From assembly GCA_963971285.1 (NCBI GenBank), contig OZ020260.1, positions 7,102,798 through 7,166,797 of the forward strand: a stretch of DNA of 64,000 nucleotides, read 5' to 3'. The stretch is from Astropecten irregularis. Its lineage: Eukaryota; Echinodermata; Asteroidea; Paxillosida; Astropectinidae. The translations under genes and the position numbers were made by a program. Positions 1 to 11,900 of this stretch are shown piece by piece. Position 1 is the stretch's first letter; each line of letters opens with the position of its first letter. The notes beneath the pieces were generated by a model, which had not been told where the DNA came from, searched no databases, and worked only from the letters and a program-made list of their open reading frames with translations.

Positions 1-142
1 TTTGTTTTTTCCTTTTTTTTCTTATTCAACATGATAAAAAGTAGTAAAATCCATCTGTAAATGTATAAAAACCTGTTAAACTTTAGTCATTCAGTTTCAA
101 AAAAGTCGGCATTTCGTGCATACGTACTTTAAGGACGGCCCC
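1..142. mobile_element. Harbinger-like MITE, right part (cut by window edge)
   Basis: The stretch matches the right two-thirds of the fuller copy at 9577-9972, including the run ending GTCGGCATTTCGTGC and the terminal GGACGGCCCC followed by TTA. The left end lies outside the window. The TTA next to the end fits the 3-bp target site of PIF/Harbinger elements. It is non-coding. Confidence 0.7.
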
Positions 143-2463
143 TTAAGTCGTGTTGTACTCGAGTTCGAGTACAAGTAGGCCTATTCCAACACTGACCTAA
201 AGTCAAGCATGTGACTTGGGGAAACGAGACGTTTTTGTCATTTTTCTCAAAAGTAGTCAAAATGACTTAGGAAATTATTTTATTAGGCTGACGATGTTGA
301 AACGCGATGAGTATTCATTATACATAGGCCTAATACATGCACTGGTTGCTTTCTATTTCATGCCATGTTTATGCAGCATGTACTTCCCCTTCTAACTAAA
401 ACCCTGAACACAAACATGACAAAGCAAAGACAAAATCATCGGGGCTGTCACTTTCAAATAATCTCAGAGTATGCTTTCCTTCTCTACAAGCATTTGTTTT
501 GTTTGCAGCAGACTTTGCAAAGTGACAGAACAAAACGAAAGTAGGCCTACATGTAGAACTTTGTTTTTAAAAGCATCGTGTGGCATGTTGAGGATATTCC
601 CCTTTCAAAACAGAATTGAGGATGTTTCAATCGAAACTGGTCGGAAGTTGGAAACGTTTGATAAAAACAAGAGATCTGTGTCCTTGTAAACACTTTTTGC
701 TTCGTACACTTTTCATTTTTCCCCATTTCAAAAAAATTATCCCACATATTTATCAGAAATGGCATCTAATTTGCCAAAAAATCTGCCAATTTCACAAAAC
801 CTGCTCTAACAGTCACAAAGCTAGCGCCAGTAACTGCCAAATTATCACAAATCCCGTCCTAATTGTCAAAACGCATGCCCCGTATCAAATCCGCCCCAAA
901 TGTCACAAATCATAGTGCCCCCCAAAAAAAACTGACCTTAGTGTCACAAATCCTACCAAAATAGTCAAAATCAAAAATCCTGCCCTATCACAAAAAATGT
1001 CCCAATTGTCACTATAATCCTGCCCCAACTGTTAGAAATTCCACCTTGTCACAATTAAAACCTGGCCCAAATTTAAAAAAAATCAAACCTCACCACAAAT
1101 CCTACCCAACATGTACCGTGCCCAAAATGTCGGAAATTCCACCCTGTCACAAAACCTGACATGACCCAACTGTCAAAAATCATACCTTGTCACAAATCCT
1201 ACCAAACACGTATAAACTACATTTACATGTAGTCAAATCTTGCCCAAAATGTCACTCAGAAATCCCTGCCCATTTATACAAATCCTGCTTTAAGTTTAAG
1301 TTCACAAATCCAGACTAACCTGGTTTATGTGTGACCTGTGTGACAAAAGAAGAAGCCATTGATAAAATATCCATGACGATCAGACAAGCATTGTTAATAC
1401 AACACCTGGCCAGACTGTCCTGGTACCATGTCGATCCTGATACCACATCGACCCTGGTACCACATCGACCCTGTTACAATTTGACAAACCGGCATGAGTG
1501 ACGTCACGATTTATAAATAATAACAGAACTCTATCTTTCTCCTTGAAACGTGGCCCATTTCACACAAAATCCACTAAAAATAACCCTCGCTGAAACCAGT
1601 CATTTGTGTGGTTTTCTTTTTCACTTCATTTGACACTTAAAAAGTACAAAACAAAAAAGTACTTGAAAGCCTTCACCACAAAATGCATTGTCAACCAATG
1701 TCAACACTGAACGCCCACTCAAGTGAAATTTGGCATGTCATGCACAAGTTGCCAGATGTAGTACCGGTATTCAATATTAAATACGCTTCATCCTTTGCAA
1801 TTTCTTTTGACAAGGAAACATCAGTTGGATTACGTGCCGTACTTAGTTTTCAATAGGTAACCGGATTCTGTTTAATCCTGCCTCTATGGTATAAATGTAC
1901 AGCATCCTTTTTGTATATTCCTGTTCCCACGGGAAAAAATTATTAAGGTAGTGCTGGGCAAAATCTGGCAATTTCATGTCCGGTTTATACCGATTGCCAA
2001 CAAAAATCAGTTTAACAGTTAACCTATGTAATCACCTTCATCATGTGTGCTCAGTGTAGAAGAATAGGGCCTGAATAAAAGCATACATGGTATTGACAGA
2101 GTGTACTGAAGTGACCACAATGGGAATCTGTCTATTGGTCGACATGACAATATTTATCGACATCATGATTTTGTTCCAACGCTTTTTACGATGTTATTTT
2201 TTAGATCAAGCATTTTTATAGATCAAGTACATACACGTAAAATTTAAAAAAATTTTTTTAAATCAAATACAGTATGTGAAAAGCATGTTTCTACTTGTTT
2301 CAAAATGGACAAAATAATTGACTGAATTCTGAACTGTATTCTACAGTTGACACTTTTTGGCTTGTTTAGCATGAGCCAAATGTTTGTCCCTTTATTTTGC
2401 TTTCAGTTTCGGCTTACGGTTTGTGGAAATTTGTAACCGGATAATTAAATCAGGGTCGGTTAA
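143..2463. other. non-genic stretch with degenerate tandem repeat
   Basis: No exon could be recognised on either strand. From about 760 to 1320 the sequence is a degenerate A/C-rich tandem array built on TGTCACAAATCCTGCCC-like units of about 18-25 bases. A shorter array of about three ACCACATCGACCCTGGT-like units lies at 1420-1473. The stretch is presumably intron or downstream sequence of the minus-strand oxidase-activator gene, whose remaining exons were not found. Confidence 0.5.
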
Positions 2464-2821
2464 AGGTAGTATCATACTTTTGTAACATATACCAAAACAG
2501 AATTTTTCACAGATTTGCCTATAACTTACAGGATATAAAGATGATGGTAGAAACATACTGTTAAAATGTTTCTGCCTGAAATGCTGTATTTATCAAGAAA
2601 AGAGTAAAAACAACGACCAAAAATCTTTTTGATCTTTTAAAAGATCAAAAATAAAAGAGAAAAGACTTAAGAAATACCATGGCCGTTTTTCACTGTTCTC
2701 TTAAAAAAGTGGCCACCGTATGGGACTGAAAATTTCACAGATGATTTTTACTGTATCTTCCTCGATATTTTTGCCCAGGAATCTGCATTTCTTTGACAAA
2801 AACCAAAGTATGATACTACCT
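2464..2821. mobile_element. TTAA-type MITE (family T1), copy 1
   Basis: About 358 bp with inverted ends AGGTAGTATCATACTTT / CCAAAGTATGATACTACCT. TTAA precedes the left end; the right flank is TTTA. It carries the family's internal palindrome around GATCTTTTAAAAGATC at about 2631-2646. It is non-autonomous with no coding capacity. Confidence 0.8.
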
Positions 2822-4343
2822 TTTATCTCCAACTGGATAAAAATCTCAGCACTAATTTAAGGACGTTTTCTGCTTGACAGTGAAGTCATTTCCACAGTGT
2901 GCTGATCATCAATAACCTCAATTGGTATCTAGACAAGTCAGAATGACATATTTCCTGTTCCTCAGTGACACTTTATCCAAGGAAAATGTTTCTGTGTTTT
3001 GTTTTTTTCAGTCAGGATACTGAATCAAATTCCATGGTTTCTTTATCAAGTTTCACCATAATGCAGACCAACTCAGCCGGTATGAATACTAGGTTGTATA
3101 AATTTCGGAAGTTTCTTTTCTTCTTGTATTTAACTTTTTTTGCTGTCTGCTAGCGACAAAACAAAGATCCATTGTAACGCTAGAACAACGAAGCTGTCAT
3201 GGCTTGCTGCAGTTACAAACAGGATAGCAAATTTAAACCCCCAAAAATAAATAAAATGTAAAATTTGTCTATTGTCTTTCTGGATTAAAATAATTAATTT
3301 CAAAGGTATAAAGTCTAATTTGAGGTTGTAGAGATGAATTTTATTACGTTCCCCAAAAAATATGAAACAGTGTGACAAATTTCAACTTTTCATTGAAATA
3401 TATATTAAAAACTTAAACATTTCACACGGACGGCCGAGCGGCCTGACAGACGGACGGAAATCGGTATTACATAGACTCGCACTGCTTCGCAGCAGCTCGC
3501 CAAAAATTCAAGCTTACTTCTTATGACAATAGTTTGACATTTGTCTGCGTTCTACCATAGTTCTACATTGTCAATACATTGGAGATAACATGCATGACTG
3601 CACACAACATCTATGTTGTGTGCAGTCATGCATGCACGCTGTCACACAATCTTCCTGCTTTAATACTGAACATAAGGGTCTATCTCCCTGACCATCTAAG
3701 CAACAATAGCCAAGATAACCCACATACGTCATTTATGCAGGAAATACTATACAGGAAAAACACAACTGTCTGCTTCGTCCTGAACTTGTCACCCCAAACT
3801 GCACACTGACTGAGTCACATTGTATGCCTGCCCTGATTCTTGTTGACATCAGCTGGCCTTGGGACATATTGTTCTTCATTAACGTACATTGTAGTCACAA
3901 CCGGATCTTGATATAGACCGTACTTTATGAGATGATGCTAGCAAATTTTAAGTTTTTCAAGCAAGTTTCCTAATTACTAATTGTATGACGGTAATTTCTG
4001 TGTGGTTTGTCCATGGGAACCTAATTTGTAAACTTGCATTATGACTGGTCCCTAACAGACATTTGTAATAGCTAAAAGTACACAATTGGTAAAGGTGACA
4101 GAACAGCAGTGGTCTGTTCATAATTTGATTTGCCATGGTCGACTTTCAGTAATAAACTGCTGCAAACTGCTCATCAACCAAAATATTGACCCGAAATATA
4201 TAAACCGCTTCCAGTAATAAGAGGACCAGACATTTCGATCCTAGCAGGATCTTTCTCAAAGGCTTTTTGAAATAATCCTGCTAGGATCAACATGACAAGC
4301 CCTCCTATAACTCCAAACAATTATTAGTATTAGTAAACAATTA
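2822..4343. other. non-genic stretch with a perfect inverted repeat and PLE-like fragments
   Basis: No coding exon is recognised. It holds a perfect inverted repeat with 22-bp arms (3589-3610 and 3613-3634, 2-bp spacer). At about 4130-4205 there is an AT-rich fragment also seen at 17208-17290, 34575-34650 and 42570-42650. The palindrome GATCCTAGCAGGATC lies at about 4238-4252, with an inverted partner just downstream. Confidence 0.5.
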
Positions 4344-4518
4344 TCAGGGATGAGATTGACCAATGATACAAATGTCTGAAAACAGCTGTCAGGGAGCATA
4401 AAAAGTCTGAAATCTGAAAATCTCCTATACTTTTGTACACAGCTTGTGAGGAAAATAGTCTGAAATCCAAAACACAAAAGTCTGAAATCAGACTTTAATC
4501 TGAGAAATCTCATCCCTG
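4344..4518. mobile_element. short MITE with TCAGGGATGAGATT ends
   Basis: A 175-bp unit beginning TCAGGGATGAGATT and ending AATCTCATCCCTGA, so its ends are exact inverted repeats of about 14 bp. The interior is a string of TCTGAAATC-like motifs. A related diverged copy lies at about 49636-49773. Confidence 0.65.
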
Positions 4519-4865
4519 AATTATTATTTTACAAACTTGCCATCCATAACACATAATTGAACATCAACAATCAGATCTTTCAATAGGAAGAGCTTCCACT
4601 AAGGAGGAAACAAAAATCCTGTGTTTCCGGTAACCAGACCGACCCAATGTTTTGGCACTGTCATTGAGTCAGCAAATTTTTTTTTTTTTGCCACAGAGTT
4701 GCCTGAACAATACAAAAAAAGTAATATCTTTAAAAGTGCCAGCCTTTTTACGATGTCAAAAGCAAGGCAATTTTTCTTCAGAAATGACTTGTTATGAGAG
4801 AAACCAAAGTTCTGAAAATTGGATGAGGTTAGCGAAACAATGATAAGGTTCTCCAAGTTAGACTT

Positions 4866-5226
4866 AGGTGACCATATTTTGTTGAGATGATCCGGGGACA
4901 GTGATCCGTGTCCTTGGGGAGGGATATAATTTTGAAAAAAAAAATTGAATCCAGATGGTGCCTACATGCAAAATGGTGGCATCTATGGACATCTTGTCCA
5001 GTTGACATGAGTGGGTTACATACTTACATGTCTTAGGCGGTTGTCTTCGCATATTTCTCTGAAGAATGGATCTTCTTCAGCACAGCATTTTTGTTCGTTT
5101 TTTTTTTTATTTAAAAATTTGGGGGGCATTTCGTCGAATTGGGGACATTTTCGGGGAAATTTTTTCATCGGGGATGCCACTGTCAAATCGGGGACTGTCC
5201 CCGGAAATCGGGGACGTCTGGTCACT
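4866..5226. mobile_element. MITE with GGTGACCA-type ends
   Basis: It runs from AGGTGACCATATTTTG to GACGTCTGGTCACTT. Internal GGGGAC / GTCCCC runs face each other, notably around 4895-4920 and 5120-5215. It ends about 55 bp from the third coding exon of the minus-strand oxidase-activator gene. The boundaries are approximate. Confidence 0.5.
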
Positions 5227-5281
5227 TTAAGTAAGAGTACTATGAATTTCCAAGCCCTGGAACCGGTATGCGGGAACCTAC

Positions 5282-7898
5282 CTTAAGAGCATTGAGTGAT
5301 GAGTCTATGATGTTATGTCTGGCCTCTGCTTTACAACTGGCTGCTTCATTCATAAGATCTAAAGCCCAGTTACTCTCCCTAAGGGCAGCGTACGCCACTG
5401 CTAGATTATGCAGAATCTGTCAATCAACAAAAAACAATACAAATATAATATGGCAATAAATTAAAACGTTGGTGCTAACTGTATTCAAATACCGGTATAA
5501 TTTTCTCTTTTTCTTTAATAAAAAAAAAAAAAAAATTGTTTCCACTTTTCCATCAAGATTATTTTAAAATAGAGAACAAAATAAAAAAATAAAATGTACT
5601 TATTTCGAAAATTGTTTTTGTGCGTAAAATTTACATTGTAGTCAAGGCTTAAGAGTAATAATAAAACTTGTTTCCATTTTTCCAGATTTAAATCTTTAGG
5701 GCCACAACCCCAAAAATAGGGTCAGTCGGGTAACCGGAAGCAGAACTATTTTTGTGTGTGGCCTTACTGATTTTCAACTGCAGACATGATACGTACCTCA
5801 CACTCGTACAATTTATACTGAAGACCGAGCTGCTTGTAGTCGATAAAATGGTTCCCTCTGAGACAATTACGAGCCTTCTCGAGACTCTGCAGTGCAGCAT
5901 TAAAATTCTGCTGCTGGTAGTACGTCTGGGCTAGCTGGAAGTGAGCTATTCCCATGTGCTGGTCTTTATCCAGAGATTGCTTAAAGGTCTGAAATGAAAG
6001 AGAGTGACTTAATGATGCGACTGCAAGCTATAATACACCCATCCAATATTAGCCACACCCCTTGACAAATTGACCAATCACAATGCATTATTTAAAGTCC
6101 AACAAATTGCCGATATTTTGTCCGACATAACGTTTTAAATTTTGTATTCTTTACTACACAATTTTCATTGAGTTCACTTTTGTTTTGTATCGTGCACAAG
6201 GCACGCTCGTATCGCTTTTTCCAAAACTTAAGTGGACTGTCCAATGGATAGAAGTGCTTTCGATCCTAGCAGGATCTTTCTGAGAAAGTAGACTAAGAAA
6301 GTAAGACTGGGCATTAAATATTGATGGAATAAAGTCTTTAAAATGCAGTTGTGTGGCTGTCGTAGTTTTAGCCTCCCTTGTGTTGGTGTTAAAATCATTT
6401 TATTAACTGGGAGGGGGAACGCCCCGCCCACAAATGGCCTTCCCATCGTGACGTCATCTCGGGAACTCGGTAGCTGGCTCACAAGCCATCGAGTAATGCT
6501 AAGATGGTTCCCGCGTCACTGACGGCAATCAAAATCCTGTACTAAGGGGTGGGGCCGTGGACACAAAATGCTAACGGGGTGCGGTTTATTTAGAGAAAAA
6601 AAATACCAGATGCGGGGGAAAACAAAAAACAAACTTTAATCAAATTTTATATATTTTTAAAAAGTTAATTAAATTGTTTCGGTGGATTTTATTAAATATC
6701 ATTGCAGCCAACCTTTAAGGAAAATGATTGAGTTTGAATCCCGCTCCAGACAACTTTTCCTTGTTCACTTTTCAATGACTTTAATTTAATCCAGTCACTT
6801 GTCAGTTTCCCTTGTGGTTAATTGAAGGGAAAGAATTCCACTGACGGCCATGACGGAAACAGGGTTATTTCCTCCAAGGGTTAACTTATTTGATGCAAGT
6901 CATGATGAACTTCAATCTCAGGTGTGAAAACTGGTGTAGCTTATCTAAAAAGTGAGATTTTCAGGGGGTTTTTTACCTACAATTATACACTTCGAATGCA
7001 GCGTTAGCCATTTTTTTCAAAACGCCCTCTGTTGGTCCCATAGGTCTGTGCACAAATGATGGCTGTCAGTGGAATTCTTTCAATCCAATTGAAGATTAAA
7101 AATTAACAATGCAAATTCAGTGAAATTAATTAAATGTTGCCATGGTGTCTGGTGATGATGCAAGCCTTCTCCCTCCTTGCACTTCTTTTAAACAAATAAA
7201 CAAATGCATCCCTAAAATTTATTTCAAACTGTTTGTATGAGGCAACTTTTTAGAACAACATTCAACACATCTTCAATTGATAGCAATTTCAAATTATAAT
7301 AGAAAGCCAACAAAACAAATTTAAAATAAAGGGGTAGTGTGCTCAAGTCCACAAGGATTACTTCCACTTTTTTCCAGATGCCCATAATTTCCCCAAAAAT
7401 AAAAACCCTGCCCTCTTCCCTCAAATTTAAACTAAATATATAAAATAGGACATCATAATTGGCCAACATATTTAGGTGAGTGGTTTAGTTTGCTGTAAAA
7501 TTCATACAGTCTGAAAATAATCCTTGTGGGCTAAACTAAAGTACACTACTTCTAGATTTAGAAGGCTACTCCGTGTAGCCTTCTAAATCTAGAAGTAAAA
7601 CCACACTAGCCCTAACCCCAAAATGGGAACCTTGCAAGTTGCATAACATTGTTAACAAGTGGTTTATCGAAGTCTGAATTTCTAACTAGCAACAGTAAGG
7701 CGATTCACCAACCTGCACAGCATTTTGCGTTCTGCCATTGAGTAGCTGAATATGCCCGATGCTGTAGAGAATCTTAGCCGAAGGGTCCTGGATCGACTGC
7801 AGATTCTCCAGGGCTCTAGCCCGCTCTGCACGGTCAAACAACTGTACGGCCTCGTGCCATATCAAGATCGTATCCTTGTGCGACTGTTTCTCCGCCAT
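5282..7898 (-). CDS. p67phox-type NADPH oxidase activator (NCF2/NOXA1-like), 5' portion
   Basis: Three minus-strand exons join in phase 0: 7898-7713 (ATG at 7898, 62 codons), 5988-5797 (64 codons) and 5416-5282 (45 codons), each with GT/AG borders. The 171 residues align with the N-terminal TPR domain of p67phox/NOXA1, which binds Rac-GTP and activates NOX-family oxidases to make superoxide. The motif LRGNHFIDYKQLGLQ keeps the Arg, Asn and Asp (residues 106, 108, 112) equivalent to human p67phox R102, N104 and D108 of the Rac interface. The human Ser37 equivalent is Ala. The activation, PB1 and SH3 regions must lie left of 5282, probably outside the window. NCF2 and NOXA1 arose by vertebrate duplication, so neither name is exact. 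It diverges from EDF1 across about 1 kb. Confidence 0.9.
6240..7550. repeat. repeat mosaic in intron 1 of the oxidase-activator gene
   Basis: The intron between 5989 and 7712 holds several repeat pieces. There is a GATCCTAGCAGGATC palindrome near 6260-6275. A plus-oriented 3' fragment of the tRNA-SINE family lies at about 6725-6810 (TTTGAATCCCGCTCC). A segment at 6840-7080 recurs inverted at about 20705-20880. A MITE at about 7331-7550 has ends GTGCTCAAGTCCACAAGGAT / AATCCTTGTGGGC and a sibling at 10096-10548. No coding exon is seen. Confidence 0.55.
7548..7596. repeat. perfect 22-bp-arm hairpin
   Basis: The arms 7548-7569 and 7575-7596 are perfect reverse complements with a 5-nt loop (TCCGT). 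The core is TCTAGATTTAGAAGGCTAC. It adjoins the right end of the MITE at 7331-7550. A microRNA-type precursor is conceivable, but the very short loop and the transposon context argue for a foldback remnant. Confidence 0.7.
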
Positions 7899-8905
7899 CG
7901 CGACCAGAAAATAACCACCAAACTCACTCTGTGCCGATGCCCAGACTTAATTCGATGTCTGTGTCACAGTCAAAACAAATAGGAGAGAATTAGCGGTGAC
8001 GTGAATCATGTTGGATGTCTGTTTCCGCGTTTGTAAGCATTAAAGAAAAGAAGTTTTGGAATGCGGAAGTAAATGTTACCTCCAGGTGGTTAATAAAACT
8101 TAAAAGGATCGCACTAGTCACGTAAAAAGTACGTGAGAAATATCGTGCACGAGTACTAGACTTGATATCAGCTGATAAGCTGTGTCATTCAGCAACGTAA
8201 TTCGCGTCCTTGAGTTGTTTAGACACAGATACTATCAATTATCAGACTTGACGCCAAGTCTAGATACATAACCATTTTTGAAGGTTAAAAACCACATGCT
8301 CCCCAGATAATCAGATAGCAAGTCAACAGTGTATTATGGGTGCGTTCCTTTTATTGTCTAAGGGGCAGCCCTGAGCTGGAAATGGTCTTAAAACACATGT
8401 ACATGTATAATGGTAGAACATGCGAAAACTTAGGACGAGCTTAACTGGGATCGACCCAAACAAGTAAACCGAACGTACCCTAAAATATGAATAGACTATT
8501 TCTATCTCCATGATTAGACTGGCAACAAATAGTATGAAATTTACTGTAAATACAATCTCCTTGTATTCTAAATGATAGAAGTGACTTGAACATTTGATTT
8601 GAAATACATTTCTGCATTCGTATTGCAATTAATGAGCTTAATCAATTAACTTTTATTTAAATGTCCTCAATCATTAATTTTACCAAAGTGTTATTATAAA
8701 TAGGATAGGTTACCAGTCTAAATGTTACATGGTCTCGTTCCCGCCGCACGCACATAGCCTTGCTGTTTGTATCAGATACGAAGTTTGAGGAACCAGATTA
8801 TTGTTGTGAACCACATCACACACTGCATTACATACACCACATTGCAACAAAACGTAATTTGGGTGAGATTGGTTCGTAAAAAGCATAACAAAAACACGGT
8901 GCAAA
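7899..8905. promoter_or_regulatory. shared divergent promoter interval (oxidase activator / EDF1)
   Basis: The start codons of the minus-strand oxidase activator (7898) and plus-strand EDF1 (8906) face away from each other 1007 bp apart. Both first exons begin directly with recognisable protein N-termini, so both transcription starts should lie here unless extra upstream exons exist. An imperfect palindrome (GTCACGTAAAAAGTACGTGA) sits at about 8117-8136. No TATA box is convincing. Confidence 0.55.
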
Positions 8906-11900
8906 ATGGCTGAAGGAGACTGGGAAGTCAAATACTTGAGGAAGAAGCCTCCAACTGCAAAACAGTCCAAATCGCAGCAGGTATTGTTCAAAAATTGAAG
9001 CTCTCGCATGCAGTGCACAAACGTGCAAACTGTCTTCCCTTCCTGAGCGAGTTCCTCCATATGCACAGACACAGTCAGTGCACTTTTTGTTTCACTTTTA
9101 TATGTGTCCACTTTTCGGACTTATGAAGTTATGTAAACCAAAATATCATTACTTTGAAGTTATACAGTACTAGTTTTACTAGTAGTACTAGTTCTAGAAC
9201 TTAGAAGAAGGCTCTAGTTTTTAAGTACCAAAATGTCATAATGATAAATGAGCCTGAGTTTATATCGCAAATACCGCCTGGTTGATTTTGGACAATAGTC
9301 GAAAGGCACTGTGGGAATGGAAAAGGTACAAAATATGCCCCCTTTTCCTTCCCATGGTGCCTTTCCACCATTGTCCAAAATCAACCAGGCGGTATTTGCG
9401 ATAAGGCTTATTGCCGTTTTGGACTTGCAGGCCCTGTGCTTGGCCTTGGGTTGAAAAGTTTGGGAACCCCCCCCCCCCCATTGCAGCTATTGTTTAAATG
9501 GCTGACAATCATGAAAAAGGTGTGGGTAGGGTACTTTGCATGCTTTCATTTCTAGAACTATGGTAATACTAATTTAGGGGCCGTCCATAAAGTACGTACG
9601 CACGAAGGGGGGGAGGGGGGTTGTTACCGAAAAAACGTGAAAAAACACCGGGATTGTTTTGTTTTTTTCTTCTTATTCAACATGGTAAAAAATAGTAAAA
9701 TCCATCTGTAAATGTATAAAAACCTGTTAAACTTTAGTCATTCATTTCAGAATTTGAAAGTGACGTCCCAATAACGGTACCGGCCCGGATTATGGTTACA
9801 TTTTAATGATGCTAAAGTAAGGGACCACGAGAAGTGAAAAACCTAATGTGGAATGCGTATGTGTACAGGGGGGAGGGGGGTTGGGACCACTGCGTACGCC
9901 ATGCGTACAGAGGGGGAGGGGGGGGGGTCAAAAAGTCGGCATTTCGTGCGTACGTACTTTATGGACGGCCCCTTATCCCAAACATGTCAAATTAGTACTA
10001 TTATTAATAATAATATTATAATTTGCAATGTATATTTTTTAAAAAGATTAGCAACTGAAAAAGTGCAGGTACATTGTCATTGACAATTGAGGGGGTTAGT
10101 GTGCTTTAGTCCACAAGGATTATTTTCAGACCTCCCATAACTTCCCTCAAAACTCAAAGTCCAGGGGCCAATTTCATAAAACTGTTAAGCACAACTGCAC
10201 AAAAATTTGCTAAGCATAACATTTCTGTCTTAATAGAAACAGGGTTAACAAACAATTTTCCATGTGTTGTGTATCACCTGTGATTGGTCTTTGGCTGTTG
10301 TTCGCTGACCATGAATATCAAATGGAATGTTCAATGGTGGTTTGTTTTATTGGACGAGACATTTTTGTGCTAAGCATATTTTTGTGCGTAACAGTTTTAT
10401 GAAATTGGCCCCTGCCCTTTCCACAAATTAAACCTTGCTAAATGCTAATAATTGAAGAGGACATTACAACTGGTCAACATATTTAGGCGAGTTAGTTTAC
10501 TATAGAAGCCATGTCTGAAAATAATCCTTGTGGGTTAAAGCACACTTACCTCTCATTGAGGATGTATTGCAGTTTGTATGATGAATGTATGACTATGAAT
10601 TTTGTGTACAAGATAAGATGACTGTTGTCGTTTTTCATAAATTTTCATTTGTTCTTCCTTCTAAAGGCTGTCAACAGTGCGTTGAGACGTGGAGAAGCTG
10701 TGGAAACAAGAACCAAACGTAATTTTTGATCTAATTCCAATGTTTGTTTTCTCTCCAATAATTGACTTTCCTCGTCCAATTTGCTAGCCATGATCTAGAA
10801 ATCATCAAGATTTGTAAGTCATTGACAAGTGAACAAAGAAAAATTTACAGCAGCAGGATTCGAACTAAGGCTGCAGTTTGTAACCGATTACCCGAGTAAC
10901 CGACCGCTTGGGTACCCGGGTACATTTTTGCGGTTAAGTTAATCGAAGTGTATTTTTTTTATGGGCCTTTTCTTTTTAAAACATAAGTGCTTGTGGAGTT
11001 CACCGAGAAAAAATCGCAAGATAGGGTCGTTGATCACAAAACCACGATCTTTTGAAGATTGACAAGCCGGCTAATACAAAGCAAAAGCCAGACATTTTCC
11101 AATCTCCCCTTCTTCCGGACATGGACATGGCCTTTGTGGACACATCCTTTGTGTAGCCAACAGTTTCCATTCACCAGACGGCATCATATTACAGCCGGCC
11201 CAAAACATCAGAGGATTATCAGCGGAGCCGACAGCTATTCAACTTCATTCTTGAGAGGCTGACTAAGTTTTTTTTAAGTACGTCAGGATTTTGTTTTTCA
11301 GGGGATCGTGATTTTCTGCCGGGGTGTTTTTTAGAGGTTATTTTTTTAAAGGATTGGTATCTTTTCAAGATTGCAAAATAAAGGCAGGGTTTTGTTTCTT
11401 TCGGGAGATTGGGCATTTTCTTGGGTACCAGCCTTTTATTTCTCCAGAGGATTGGGATATTTCGGGGAATCAGGATTTTTTTTTTTTTGGTAATGTTTTT
11501 TTTAGGAGTTTCTAGACACTTTGTATTTCTGTGGAGGTAAGAACTTTAAATGGGGTATGGTAAATTTTATTATTATTTTATTTTTTTTGGGGGGGGGAGG
11601 GGTTGTGATTTTTTTTCCCAGGGATCTGTATTTTTTCAGGGATTGGTATTTTTAAGGGATTTAATTTACATGATGACACTTTTCTTGGGGATGAAGATTT
11701 ATGAAGGAGCTGGCAAGGATTTTTCAGTAGATCGCGATCATCGTGATTTTGTCAAGGGATCTTTTTTTCAGGGGATTGCCGATTTGTTTCGGCTTTCATT
11801 TTTTAAGTACATTGGTGGTTTTTTCCCCACTCCGGAGATAGGCTCTCGATTCTCCAGGGACTGTCAACTCAAGTTGGACCAGAGCCAATGGGGCTGGGCG

